Shown piece after piece: positions 9,423 to 17,375 of a DNA stretch of 64,000 nt. Under the pieces are notes generated by a model that saw only the letters and a program-made list of their open reading frames with translations, was not told the origin of the DNA and did no database searches. Each line of letters starts with the position of its first letter. Positions within the stretch are counted from its first letter, which is position 1. The stretch is from Denitrobacterium detoxificans. Lineage in GTDB: Bacteria > Actinomycetota > Coriobacteriia > Coriobacteriales > Eggerthellaceae. The DNA lies in the NCBI RefSeq assembly GCF_015062615.1, contig NZ_SUUH01000006.1, positions 62,001 to 126,000 of the forward strand, written 5' to 3'. The position numbers and the translations under genes are program-made.

Positions 9423-11057
9423 ATGGCTACTATCGATGTAAGCAGGCGTTCGTTTATCAAGGGAGGCCTGGCCGGCGCAATGGGCATCGTGGCTGCCGGT
9501 TCTCTGGCCGCGTGTGCGGGCTCTGGTTCCAAGAAGGAGTCCAGCGCCGATTCCGCCAAGGAGCAGATTACGGTCGAGGAAACCCGCGAAGCCGATGTCG
9601 TGGTTGTCGGTCTGGGTGCTTCGGGCCTGATGGCGGCTCTGGCCGCGGCGGATAAGGGTGCGAACGTCATCGCCATCGACTCGGCCCAGAACTTTGAGGG
9701 CACCACGAACACTCACACCACCGGCGCATGGATGATTGGCAGCAAAGAGCAGTTGAAGCATGCCGATTATCTGACCGAGCAGGAAGCGTTCGAGTGGATT
9801 GAACCCGGCACGCATTACCAGAGCAACGGCAAGGTGCTGCGCAACATCATTCGTTCCAGCGCTCAGGCTGCGAATTACCTCATCGACGGCGGCGTTCAGC
9901 TCATGTACGCCTTCGAGGGCTCCACGAAGGATGCGCCCATGCTTTCCCGCGGCGGCCACATCTACCTGGAAGAGGGCGAGGGTCGCGCAAACAACTTCCG
10001 TGACATGTGCGCTCAGCGCTCCAACCTGGAGACCATCTTCAACTGCAAGGCCCAGCAGCTGGTCACGGACGATTCCGGTAACGTAACGGGCATTATCTGC
10101 AAGAATGGCAAGACGGAAACGCAAATCAATGCCAAGGCCATCATCATGTGCTCGGGTGGCTTCCTGGCCAACCCCGATATGATCAAGGAACTGTTCGCGG
10201 GCGCCGTGCTCGTGAACCAGGGCATGGGCCAGAACGACGGATCGGGCATCAAGATGTGCCAGGAAGCGGGCGCGCAGATTGGCAAGAACTTCTCGGTTTC
10301 CATCAACGAGATGGGCGCCGCAAACCTGAAGGCCTCGCCCGCCTATTCCTGGGCACCTGGCCGCGGCACGAATCCGTGCTTCTACCTGCCGCTGTTTGGC
10401 AATATCCTGGTGGACAAGCGTGGCGAGCGCTTCATGAACGAGCAGCAGATGTGCGAGCTCACGATGTTCTCGGGCGAGCCCCTGCTGCGCGATCCGTATT
10501 ACTACACCATTATCGACCAGGCATATGTTGACCGCGTAAAGTCGAGCCCCGTGTTTGACTTCCTCACGGCTGGCACGAGGCAGAACATGGGCCCGGCGCT
10601 GCTCATGGGCTTCCAGGACGTAACGCTGTCCGATTTCGACAAGAGCATCGACGAGGCCATCAGCCAGGGTTGGGCTGCGAAGGCCGACAGCATCGAGGAG
10701 CTTGCGAAGAAGTTCGACCTTACCGACCTGCCCGAAACCATCAAGGCATATAACGATGCGTGCTCCAAGGGCTATGATGACGAGTTCTTCTTGCCTGCCG
10801 ATTACATGCACGCCATCAATCAGGGGCCGTACTACGTGTTTGAGTACAACCCCGGCGCATGGGTTACGCTGGGCGGCATCAAGACCGATGGCTTCTGCCG
10901 TGCGGTAAATGCCGACAACGACGTCATCAAGGGCCTGTATGTGGCTGGCGTTGATGGCGACTTCTGGAGCGTCCCGTATTTCCAGGGCGGTTCCTGCAAT
11001 GGCTTCTCCCTGGCCAGCGGCGTACTCGCCGGCAACACGGCCAGCGCCGACATCTAG
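9423..11057 (+). CDS. Tat-exported FAD-dependent oxidoreductase (fumarate reductase flavoprotein family)
   Basis: The 544-residue protein has a Tat motif SRRSFIKGG with a lipobox-like LAAC, then an FAD-binding domain opening DVVVVGLGASGLMAALAAADKG and closing LYVAGVDGDF...SGVLAGNTAS. It belongs to the FAD_binding_2 group that includes fumarate and urocanate reductases. There is no attached FMN-binding or multiheme domain, so electrons must come from a separate partner; such stand-alone enzymes are abundant in Eggerthellaceae. The ATG at 9423 has GGAGG 7 bases upstream, better than the in-frame ATG at 9408. Substrate unknown; the preceding MerR gene may control it. A terminator follows at 11107. 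Confidence 0.9.
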   Translation: MATIDVSRRSFIKGGLAGAMGIVAAGSLAACAGSGSKKESSADSAKEQITVEETREADVVVVGLGASGLMAALAAADKGANVIAIDSAQNFEGTTNTHTTGAWMIGSKEQLKHADYLTEQEAFEWIEPGTHYQSNGKVLRNIIRSSAQAANYLIDGGVQLMYAFEGSTKDAPMLSRGGHIYLEEGEGRANNFRDMCAQRSNLETIFNCKAQQLVTDDSGNVTGIICKNGKTETQINAKAIIMCSGGFLANPDMIKELFAGAVLVNQGMGQNDGSGIKMCQEAGAQIGKNFSVSINEMGAANLKASPAYSWAPGRGTNPCFYLPLFGNILVDKRGERFMNEQQMCELTMFSGEPLLRDPYYYTIIDQAYVDRVKSSPVFDFLTAGTRQNMGPALLMGFQDVTLSDFDKSIDEAISQGWAAKADSIEELAKKFDLTDLPETIKAYNDACSKGYDDEFFLPADYMHAINQGPYYVFEYNPGAWVTLGGIKTDGFCRAVNADNDVIKGLYVAGVDGDFWSVPYFQGGSCNGFSLASGVLAGNTASADI

Positions 11058-11106
11058 CATACGAGCGGCCACGCGCCATCCCCCTCCCGGCGCGATAGGC
11101 ATTTTG

Positions 11107-11140
11107 GACCCCGCATGTCTGCAGCATGCGGGGTCGTTTT
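11107..11140 (+). terminator. Rho-independent terminator after the first flavin reductase
   Basis: An 11-bp perfect stem (GACCCCGCATG / CATGCGGGGTC) with a 7-base loop is followed by GTTTT. Confidence 0.88.
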
Positions 11141-11214
11141 GGTAGCTTGTTTTTCTATTCGTCGCCGAATTATCGCATTTGTCGCGTCTTCTGAATTCGG
11201 GTGGTGCTATCATG

Positions 11215-11247
11215 CCCATGTTACATATTTAGAATCCGTAACATGGG
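11215..11247 (+). promoter_or_regulatory. 10-bp inverted repeat covering the start region and ribosome binding site of the ABC importer
   Basis: CCCATGTTAC (11215-11224) and GTAACATGGG (11238-11247) are perfect reverse complements, 13 bases apart. A -10-like TATCAT lies just upstream at 11208, so transcription would begin within the left arm. The right arm runs into the GGGAGGAAAG ribosome binding site. It could be a repressor operator over +1 (iron, heme or corrinoid responsive) or an RNA hairpin masking the ribosome binding site. Confidence 0.6.
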
Positions 11248-11257
11248 AGGAAAGAGT

Positions 11258-12391
11258 ATGGGAAAGCATTTGAAGGTGGCGGTGGCCCTTGCTTTCGCGG
11301 CTTGCTTGGCCGTGTTCGCGTTGGCGGGGTGCTCTACGTCGAGTGGGTCGTCTAACTCGTCGGGCGATTCTTCCGCAACTACGGAAAGCGCTACGAAGAC
11401 GGTCGTAGACGCGTATGGCCGCAGCGTGGAAGTGCCTGCGAATGCCCAGACCGCTGCGACGGTTGGCAGCGGTGCGCGCTTCGTGGTGTACGCCGGCGCT
11501 CAGGACAAGCTGATTGCGGTCACGGAAATGGAAACCGACCCTGCTATGAACCGCCCGTATGCCATCGTGTACAAGGATCTGTTCGCCAATTTGCCCGCTA
11601 CCAGCAATGGCAATCACCTTATGGAAACGAACGTGAACGAGGAGCAGCTCATGGAGCTGAACCCCGACGTCATCATCTCCAGCCGCAGCGCCGAGGAATG
11701 TGATGCCCTGCAGGAAGCCACGGGCATTCCCGTCATTGGCATTAGCTATCAGAACCAGCTGTTCACCGAGAACGTGTACAAGTCTATTACCTGCGTAGCC
11801 CAGGCTCTGGGCACGGAAGACCATGCTGCCGAGGTAGTGGCGAAGCTGAAGGAATGGGACGCTGATCTTACGAGCCGCACGGCTAACATCCCCAACGACC
11901 AGAAGCCTACCGTATACGTGGGCGCGGTGAATTACAAGGGCGCGAAGAGTTTTACGGGCACCTACGCCAACTATGCTCCGTTGGTAGAGCTGAATGCCAT
12001 CAACGTGGCTGACTCTACGGGGCAGGATGGTGCCGTAGATGTGGACCTGGAGCAGATTGCCAACTGGGACCCTGACTACATGTTCCTGAATGCCGGCAAC
12101 ATGGATCTCATGAAGGAAGACTACGCCAACAACCAGGCATTGTTCGATAGTCTGAAGGCTTTCCAGAACGGCAATCTCTACACGCAGCCGTTCTTCAACT
12201 TCAACGGCACGAATATCGACACGGGCATCTGCGATACCTACTTCATCGGTGCTACTATTTACCCCGACGCTTTTGCCGACGTGGACTTGGAGGCCAAGTA
12301 CTCCGAGATCTACACGACGCTGCTGGGCGCCGACTTCTATCAGACGATGAAAGAGAACAAGATGGGATTCAAGAGCCTGTCGTTCTCGTAG
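11258..12391 (+). CDS. ABC importer substrate-binding lipoprotein (iron-siderophore/heme/corrinoid type)
   Basis: The 377-residue protein has a lipoprotein signal ending LAGC (Cys25), a Ser-rich linker and a periplasmic-binding-protein-2 type domain of the FepB/BtuF class. Recognisable segments are VEVPANAQTAATVGSGARFV, ELNPDVIISSRSAEECDAL and WDPDYMFLNAGN. The ATG at 11258 follows GGAGGAAAG; two upstream in-frame starts lack a ribosome binding site. It heads an operon with permease and ATPase genes. The exact ligand (Fe-siderophore, heme or corrinoid) cannot be read from sequence; many heme- and iron-enzymes nearby make iron or heme plausible. Confidence 0.88.
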   Translation: MGKHLKVAVALAFAACLAVFALAGCSTSSGSSNSSGDSSATTESATKTVVDAYGRSVEVPANAQTAATVGSGARFVVYAGAQDKLIAVTEMETDPAMNRPYAIVYKDLFANLPATSNGNHLMETNVNEEQLMELNPDVIISSRSAEECDALQEATGIPVIGISYQNQLFTENVYKSITCVAQALGTEDHAAEVVAKLKEWDADLTSRTANIPNDQKPTVYVGAVNYKGAKSFTGTYANYAPLVELNAINVADSTGQDGAVDVDLEQIANWDPDYMFLNAGNMDLMKEDYANNQALFDSLKAFQNGNLYTQPFFNFNGTNIDTGICDTYFIGATIYPDAFADVDLEAKYSEIYTTLLGADFYQTMKENKMGFKSLSFS

Positions 12392-12414
12392 TAAGGGTTG
12401 CTAGCGCATAGGTC

Positions 12415-13512
12415 ATGGAAGAGGAGAAGCTTACCAATACGGGGCTTGCCGCTCGAACCGAAGCAACGCGAGGCGTTTACGTGGGGTACATCCGGCGTAA
12501 GCGCCTCGTCATGGTTGTGCTTGCGGTCGTGGTGCTGGTCATTGCCACCCTTTCCATGGGCATGGGCTCGCTGGGCCTATCTCCTTCGGAAGTGGTGATG
12601 GCAGTATTCGGGCAGGGCTCCACGCGTGCCGTCGCCGCAGTTCAGAACCTGCGTCTGCCGCGCGTGCTCACGGCTATCGTGGCGGGCATCGCCCTGTCGC
12701 TTGCGGGATGCGCGTACCAAAGCGTGTTGCGTAACCCGCTGGCTTCGGCAAGCACCCTGGGCATTTCCCAAGGTGCGGCATTCGGCGCATCCGTGGCCAT
12801 CATCCTGCTTGCGGGTGGCGCTTCGTCTTCCGCCGCCTACGAGGGCGTTTCCACGGCCGAGCCGATTAGCACCGCCCTTTGCGCCTTTGCGGGTGCCATG
12901 CTTTCCACGGTGGTCATTTTGCTGCTTTCGCGCGTGCGAGAAATGACGCCCGAAAGCATCGTGCTCCTTGGCGTGGCCCTTTCGGCGGCGTTTACCGCGG
13001 GTACCACGCTTATTCAGTACTTTGCGGAAGATTCCCAGGTGGCGGCAGTGGTCTTCTGGACGTTTGGCGACCTGAGCCGCGTGAGCAAGAGCCAGCTTGC
13101 CATTATGGCGGGCGTGACGGCCGTAAGCGCCGTGTTCTTCTTCCTGCAGCGCTGGAAGCTCAACGCCATGGAATCGGGTGAGGTGCTGGCTCATGGCCTG
13201 GGCGTTTCGGTGAATCGCGTGCGCTTGGCGAATATGCTCTTTGCCAGTGCGGCGGCTTCCACGGTTATCGCGTTCTGCGGCATCATCAACTTCGTTGGCT
13301 TGGTGGCCCCGCATATCATGCGTCGTCTGCTGGGTTCCGACTATCGGTTTCTGCTGCCGGCTTCCGCCCTTGCGGGTGCGGGCTTGCTTCTCGTTTCCGA
13401 CATTCTTTGCCACGTGGTGGTATCGCCGCTCATTTTGCCCATTTCGGCGATCACGTCGTTCGTGGGTGCGCCCATCTTCATCTACCTGCTGTTCAAGGGG
13501 GTCAATCGCTAA
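12415..13512 (+). CDS. FecCD-family ABC permease
   Basis: The 365-residue protein has about ten membrane segments and the FecCD signatures LRLPRVLTAIVAGIALSLAG, NPLASASTLGISQGAAFGAS and INFVGLVAPHIMRRLLG. The last includes the GL-x-x-PH coupling region that contacts the ATPase. It works as a homodimer importing the ligand caught by the preceding lipoprotein. It begins 23 bases after that gene and its stop overlaps the ATPase start by one base (TAATG). Confidence 0.93.
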   Translation: MEEEKLTNTGLAARTEATRGVYVGYIRRKRLVMVVLAVVVLVIATLSMGMGSLGLSPSEVVMAVFGQGSTRAVAAVQNLRLPRVLTAIVAGIALSLAGCAYQSVLRNPLASASTLGISQGAAFGASVAIILLAGGASSSAAYEGVSTAEPISTALCAFAGAMLSTVVILLLSRVREMTPESIVLLGVALSAAFTAGTTLIQYFAEDSQVAAVVFWTFGDLSRVSKSQLAIMAGVTAVSAVFFFLQRWKLNAMESGEVLAHGLGVSVNRVRLANMLFASAAASTVIAFCGIINFVGLVAPHIMRRLLGSDYRFLLPASALAGAGLLLVSDILCHVVVSPLILPISAITSFVGAPIFIYLLFKGVNR

Positions 13513-14264
13513 TGCTCGAAGCGCGTGACCTCCACTTTTCGTATCGCCCTGATAGGCCTTTGCTGCAGGGCATTTCCATCGATGTTGCGCCTGGTTCGTT
13601 CCTGGCGATTTTGGGCGTGAATGGATGCGGCAAGTCCACGTTGCTTTCCTGTCTTTCCGCCATGCACAAGCCCGATAGCGGGGACGTGCTGCTTGATGGT
13701 GCGCCCATCGCCACGGTGAAGCGAATCGAACGAGCGCGCAAGATCGCGCTGGTCGCGCAGCATAGCCATGCGAATCGGCTCACGGTGTACGATGCGGTGC
13801 TTCTGGGGCGTCATCCACGTATGTCAGGCGCGCCTTCCGCTGAAGACTACGATGTGGTCGACGACGTGCTCGCACGTTTGGAGCTTTCCGATTATGCGTT
13901 GCGCTACACCGACGAGCTTTCGGGTGGCGAATACCAGAAGATGGCGCTGGCCCGCGCGTTCGTGCAGCAGGCGGAAACGCTGCTGCTCGACGAGCCCACG
14001 AACAACTTGGACCCCGCGAATCAGCAGGAGGTCATGCAGGCTACGCGTGACGAGGTGGATGGTCGCGGCATTGCGGCTGCAGCCGTCATGCACGATGTCA
14101 ATTTGTCGCTGCGCTATTGCGATCGATTCCTGTTTTTGAAGGATGGCAAGGTCGACGCGCTGGGCGGACGCGAGGTCGTTACGCCCGAGCGCATGAAGAG
14201 CGTGTATGGCATGGAGTGCGACGTTATCGATTACGGCGGAAGGCCTGTGGTCATTCCGCGTTAA
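13512..14264 (+). CDS. ABC importer ATPase (FecE/BtuD type)
   Basis: The 250-residue ATPase shows Walker A GVNGCGKST, Q-loop VAQHSH, signature LSGGEYQK, Walker B TLLLDEPTNNLD and the switch His in AVMHDVN. It pairs with the preceding FecCD permease. The start at 13512 overlaps the permease stop as TAATG. The signature carries Glu-Tyr instead of the usual Gln, a common variation in this subfamily. Confidence 0.93.
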   Translation: MLEARDLHFSYRPDRPLLQGISIDVAPGSFLAILGVNGCGKSTLLSCLSAMHKPDSGDVLLDGAPIATVKRIERARKIALVAQHSHANRLTVYDAVLLGRHPRMSGAPSAEDYDVVDDVLARLELSDYALRYTDELSGGEYQKMALARAFVQQAETLLLDEPTNNLDPANQQEVMQATRDEVDGRGIAAAAVMHDVNLSLRYCDRFLFLKDGKVDALGGREVVTPERMKSVYGMECDVIDYGGRPVVIPR

Positions 14265-14277
14265 GGAGCTTGAGGGC

Positions 14278-14874
14278 ATGGGTATCGTAGACAATATCGC
14301 GACCTATTTCGACGATCGCGCCGAGGCATGGGACCAGATGGAATACACCACGAGGAGTCGCGTGCAGGGTGCCGTTCTGTCGCTGGCTGGCATTGGGCAG
14401 GGCAGTCGCGTGCTCGACGTCGCCTGCGGCACGGGCGTGATGACGCCGCATTACGTGCAGGCGGGCGTATCTTCGGTGCTGGGCGTGGACCTTTCCGAGA
14501 AGATGATCGCCATCGCTCGTGGGAAATTTGCCGACGAGCCTACGGTGTCGTTTCTTGCGGGCGATGTGAACGAGCTTCCCGAGGGCGACCCGTTCGACGC
14601 GGTGGTCATCTACAATGCCTACCCGCATTTCATGGACAAGGATGCCCTGGTGGAGAAGACGTACAAGCTGCTCAAGCCAGGTGGGCGCTTCGTCGTGGCG
14701 CATGGGAGCGGCAAGGACGTCATTAATGCGCATCACGATGCAGTTGCCGCGGGCGTGAGCATGGGCTTGCGGTCTGCTGCCGAGGAAAGCGCCCTTTGGG
14801 CGAAGCGATTCACGCTGGAATCGCAGGTTGATACGCCGGGGTTTTACGCATTTTCGGGCGTGAAGGAAGCATAA
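14278..14874 (+). CDS. Class I SAM-dependent methyltransferase
   Basis: The 198-residue protein has the SAM-binding motif VLDVACGTGVMTPHYV, motif II acidic LGVDLSEKMIAIA, and the post-motifs GDVNELPEGDPFDAVVIYNAYPHF and LLKPGGRFVVAHG. The ATG at 14278 is preceded by AAGGAGCTTGAGG. It lies 13 bases after the ABC ATPase, so it is probably the last gene of that operon. That suggests it methylates the imported ligand or a metabolite made with it, but the target is unknown. Confidence 0.85.
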   Translation: MGIVDNIATYFDDRAEAWDQMEYTTRSRVQGAVLSLAGIGQGSRVLDVACGTGVMTPHYVQAGVSSVLGVDLSEKMIAIARGKFADEPTVSFLAGDVNELPEGDPFDAVVIYNAYPHFMDKDALVEKTYKLLKPGGRFVVAHGSGKDVINAHHDAVAAGVSMGLRSAAEESALWAKRFTLESQVDTPGFYAFSGVKEA

Positions 14875-14888
14875 TCCACGGGGCGAAA

Positions 14889-14916
14889 AAGATGGGGTCC
14901 CTTGGGACCCCATCTT
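14889..14916 (-). terminator. Terminator between converging operons
   Basis: A 13-bp perfect stem (arms 14889-14901 and 14904-14916) with a 2-base loop is followed on the minus strand by TTTTTCG. It therefore ends nrfAH transcription best, and may also stop the converging ABC operon. Confidence 0.88.
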
Positions 14917-14934
14917 GTGATTCTGCGGCGAATC

Positions 14935-15648
14935 TTATCCGTTGAACGCTTGCTCGAGGATTTGCTTCGATTCGCTGTACGTGACCCAGCCGGAAGGTAG
15001 ATCCACGTTTTCGTGTTCGTGGCAACCTGTGCAAACCACGGTGGATGCGCGATGCCCCTTGTGACAATCGGTGCATTCCAGCGAGAGGTTCTCGTGGTAT
15101 TGCTGGTGCGGGTTGAACGAACGGCTCTGCGTGGAGGCTTCCAGCTTGTCGTACGACACTTCGCCGTTGTCTCCCAGCAGGTAGACGTGGCAGTTCTGGT
15201 TTGCGCAGAAGCTTTCTGACGTTTTGCCGTCCCACTTCTGCAGGGCCTGGGCCGAACGCTCGTCGCGGGGGATGGTGTAATTGCCGGATACGAAGCTCAC
15301 GCCGTCGTGTGCAAGTTCCGCTACGTTGGGCTTGTGGCAATCGACGCATACGATCTGCGACTTGGCAGTTGCCTGCGTATGGCTGTGCAGAACGGCCATC
15401 ATGGCGTTGGTATCGGAGACGGTATTGCCGTACTTGTCGGTGCCTTGAACTCCCTGCTCCTGCGAGAAATTCTGCACGTAGGTGTTCTCGATGTGGCATA
15501 GGGTCGAGCAGAAGCTGGGTTGCTCGTGCCATACCATCATGCCCACGCCCACGGCTACGAGCACGACCACGATGACGCCCAGGATGATGAGCTTCTTGCT
15601 ACGCTTCTTTGCCGGCTGCGTTTCGTTTGTCATGTTCTCTTCGTTCAT
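14935..15648 (-). CDS. nrfH: NrfH/NapC-type cytochrome c quinol dehydrogenase
   Basis: The 237-residue protein has a positively charged start, one membrane anchor (about residues 19-40) and a periplasmic multiheme domain. It has five heme-attachment motifs: C47-x3-C51-H, C101-x2-C104-H, C148-x4-C153-H, C192-x2-C195-H and C206-x2-C209-H. Classical NrfH has four, all CxxCH-type, so the first and third motifs are unusual. It oxidises menaquinol and passes electrons to NrfA. The start at 15648 has AGGGAG 6 bases upstream. nrfA is 30 bases upstream, so the order is nrfA then nrfH, the reverse of the common nrfHA order. Confidence 0.9.
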   Translation of the reverse strand: MNEENMTNETQPAKKRSKKLIILGVIVVVLVAVGVGMMVWHEQPSFCSTLCHIENTYVQNFSQEQGVQGTDKYGNTVSDTNAMMAVLHSHTQATAKSQIVCVDCHKPNVAELAHDGVSFVSGNYTIPRDERSAQALQKWDGKTSESFCANQNCHVYLLGDNGEVSYDKLEASTQSRSFNPHQQYHENLSLECTDCHKGHRASTVVCTGCHEHENVDLPSGWVTYSESKQILEQAFNG

Positions 15649-15678
15649 GATGCGCTCCCTTCTAGCGAGATGAAGCGC

Positions 15679-17160
15679 TTACGCGACTGAGGACATGCCG
15701 AGCAGGGCATCGCCCTCGTCGAGGATCTGATTGCCCAGGTCGAGCGTGTGGCGGTAGTACGTGGGGTTGTGGGCGCCCTCGCTATTTTCCGCTGCGGCTA
15801 GGTTCCAGTAGTAGCAGGACTCGCGCTGAATCTGCTGCAAGCGCGCCAGCGTATCGGCGTCGATACCATTGGATGCTGCGAATGCCTCGTCGAGCTTCAG
15901 CACCTTCTGGCCTGGGTTGGCCTCGTCGTCCTGCTCGGTGGCTACCTTGCTCTCGAAGTTCTTGATGAACTTCTCGCAGCGCTCGCCCAGCGTGGTGGTT
16001 GCCGGGTCAATCTCGTTCTGCCACGCGCGCACTTCGGCGCGGATGTCAGCATGGCACGTGCTGCAGTCGCGGTCGATGAGCTCCTGGTTGTCCAGCGGGC
16101 TGGTCCACTCGTGGTCGGCGTAGACCGTGCCGTCCTCGGCCTTGGTGGTGGCCATGTGGCAGTCGTTGCAGTCGTAGCCAAGCTGGGCCATGTGCGAGCC
16201 CTGCGGCAGGATCTCGTTGTCGCCGCCGTAGATGAACTCGTATTCCGCGTGGCGGATGGCGAGCATCTTGGCACCGGTGGACGCGTACGTCCAATCGACG
16301 TAGTTGTGGTCGTTGTACCACTTGATGGCCTTTTCGGGCACCATGTCGGAACGGCCGTTGTCATACGGGCTCGTGGGAATGCTGGTGCCGGGCGCCATGG
16401 AGTAGTCGCAGTGGCACTGGCCGCAGACCTGGCCTTCCATAGATGCAACCTGATGGTCGGCGCCCATGGCGCGCACCCATTCGGCGCGGTCAACTTCCAG
16501 GTAGACCTCGCCATCCTTCATGGGAGTGTTGCCATGGCAACTGGCGCAGCTGATGTTCTCGTCCAGCTGGCCAATAATGTCATTGAAGGGCTGGGAATGC
16601 ACTTCTTCGCCTTCCTGGTCTACCAGGTTGGAATACTGCGGGCTCTTGCAGGTGATGCAAGCAGCCTTGGTCTTCGTGCCATCTCCCACGCGGCCGTTGT
16701 GGGCAACGGTCCAGAGCGAGAACACGTGGCTGGCGGGCTCGGTGTAGTACTTGGCGTAGCCGTAGCCCTTGCCGAGCGTCTTGATTTCGGGGTTGGTTTC
16801 CAGGTAGTCCTGCTTGTTGGCGTCGGTGTATTCGTAGCCATCGGGCAGGGCCGAGGTAGTGTCCTCGCTGGAAGTGTACCCTTCGGCGCAGTAGCTGCCT
16901 TCCAGGTAGTCTTCCGCGGGAGGCGTGTTCGTGGCGTTGGCCAGGTACGAATCGTATTCGTACGGGTAGGCGTTGGCCCACTGGTCCGCCTTCACGACGC
17001 CGAATTGGTCGGGCGTTGGCGTTTCTGATGATTGTTGTACGTTTGGCGTCGGATTACCGACTGGATTTGTCGTTGCCTTGGGCGCGCATGCTGCAGTGCC
17101 GGCGACTATGGCGACAACCGCAAGCGTGCCCATGGTAACGGCAAGCTTCTTGCTAAACAT
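15679..17160 (-). CDS. nrfA: Ammonia-forming cytochrome c nitrite reductase
   Basis: The 493-residue protein begins with a lipoprotein signal (TAAC, Cys25) and then the cytochrome c552 domain. Heme 1 carries the diagnostic CxxCK motif (C168-I-T-C171-K172), whose Lys is the active-site iron ligand. Four CxxCH motifs follow (CASCH, CGQCH, CNDCH, CSTCH). The Tyr of CGQCHCDY sits where the catalytic Tyr is expected, and HAEYEFIYGG offers a catalytic His. It reduces nitrite to ammonium with six electrons supplied by NrfH. A MocR regulator is divergent, and hcp lies beyond it, giving a nitrite/nitric-oxide defence and respiration block. Confidence 0.95.
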   Translation of the reverse strand: MFSKKLAVTMGTLAVVAIVAGTAACAPKATTNPVGNPTPNVQQSSETPTPDQFGVVKADQWANAYPYEYDSYLANATNTPPAEDYLEGSYCAEGYTSSEDTTSALPDGYEYTDANKQDYLETNPEIKTLGKGYGYAKYYTEPASHVFSLWTVAHNGRVGDGTKTKAACITCKSPQYSNLVDQEGEEVHSQPFNDIIGQLDENISCASCHGNTPMKDGEVYLEVDRAEWVRAMGADHQVASMEGQVCGQCHCDYSMAPGTSIPTSPYDNGRSDMVPEKAIKWYNDHNYVDWTYASTGAKMLAIRHAEYEFIYGGDNEILPQGSHMAQLGYDCNDCHMATTKAEDGTVYADHEWTSPLDNQELIDRDCSTCHADIRAEVRAWQNEIDPATTTLGERCEKFIKNFESKVATEQDDEANPGQKVLKLDEAFAASNGIDADTLARLQQIQRESCYYWNLAAAENSEGAHNPTYYRHTLDLGNQILDEGDALLGMSSVA

Positions 17161-17268
17161 AGCAGGCCCCTCCTATATCCCTTTGTGTCCCATTTGTGGC
17201 GGCTTTCGCACACAATTCGCCACCTTCTCGAATCTAATCGTACGAGCAACCGCCCAAAAGGTGAATGC

Positions 17269-17313
17269 ACACTTCAGTGTTGGTTTTTAGGTACACTTCG
17301 CGAATTGGTGTAC
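17269..17313. promoter_or_regulatory. Two operator-like dyads between nrfA and the second MocR gene
   Basis: The first dyad is ACACT-TC-AGTGT (17269-17280). The second is GTACAC (17291-17296) and GTGTAC (17308-17313), 11 bases apart. Both share an ACACTTC element. They lie in the 215-base divergent region and are candidate binding sites for the adjacent MocR protein. Confidence 0.5.
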
Positions 17314-17375
17314 AGTTATTTCAAGGTAGGTAGGGCATGTAAGGCACGCTTGCGCATGTGGGGGACGGAGGGTTG

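Noticed and set aside
9405..11219. A 604-codon open frame antisense to the first flavin reductase
   Set aside because: It is a shadow of GC-rich codon bias: composition is His/Arg/Gly-rich, no motif or ribosome binding site, and the plus strand has a complete Tat flavoprotein.
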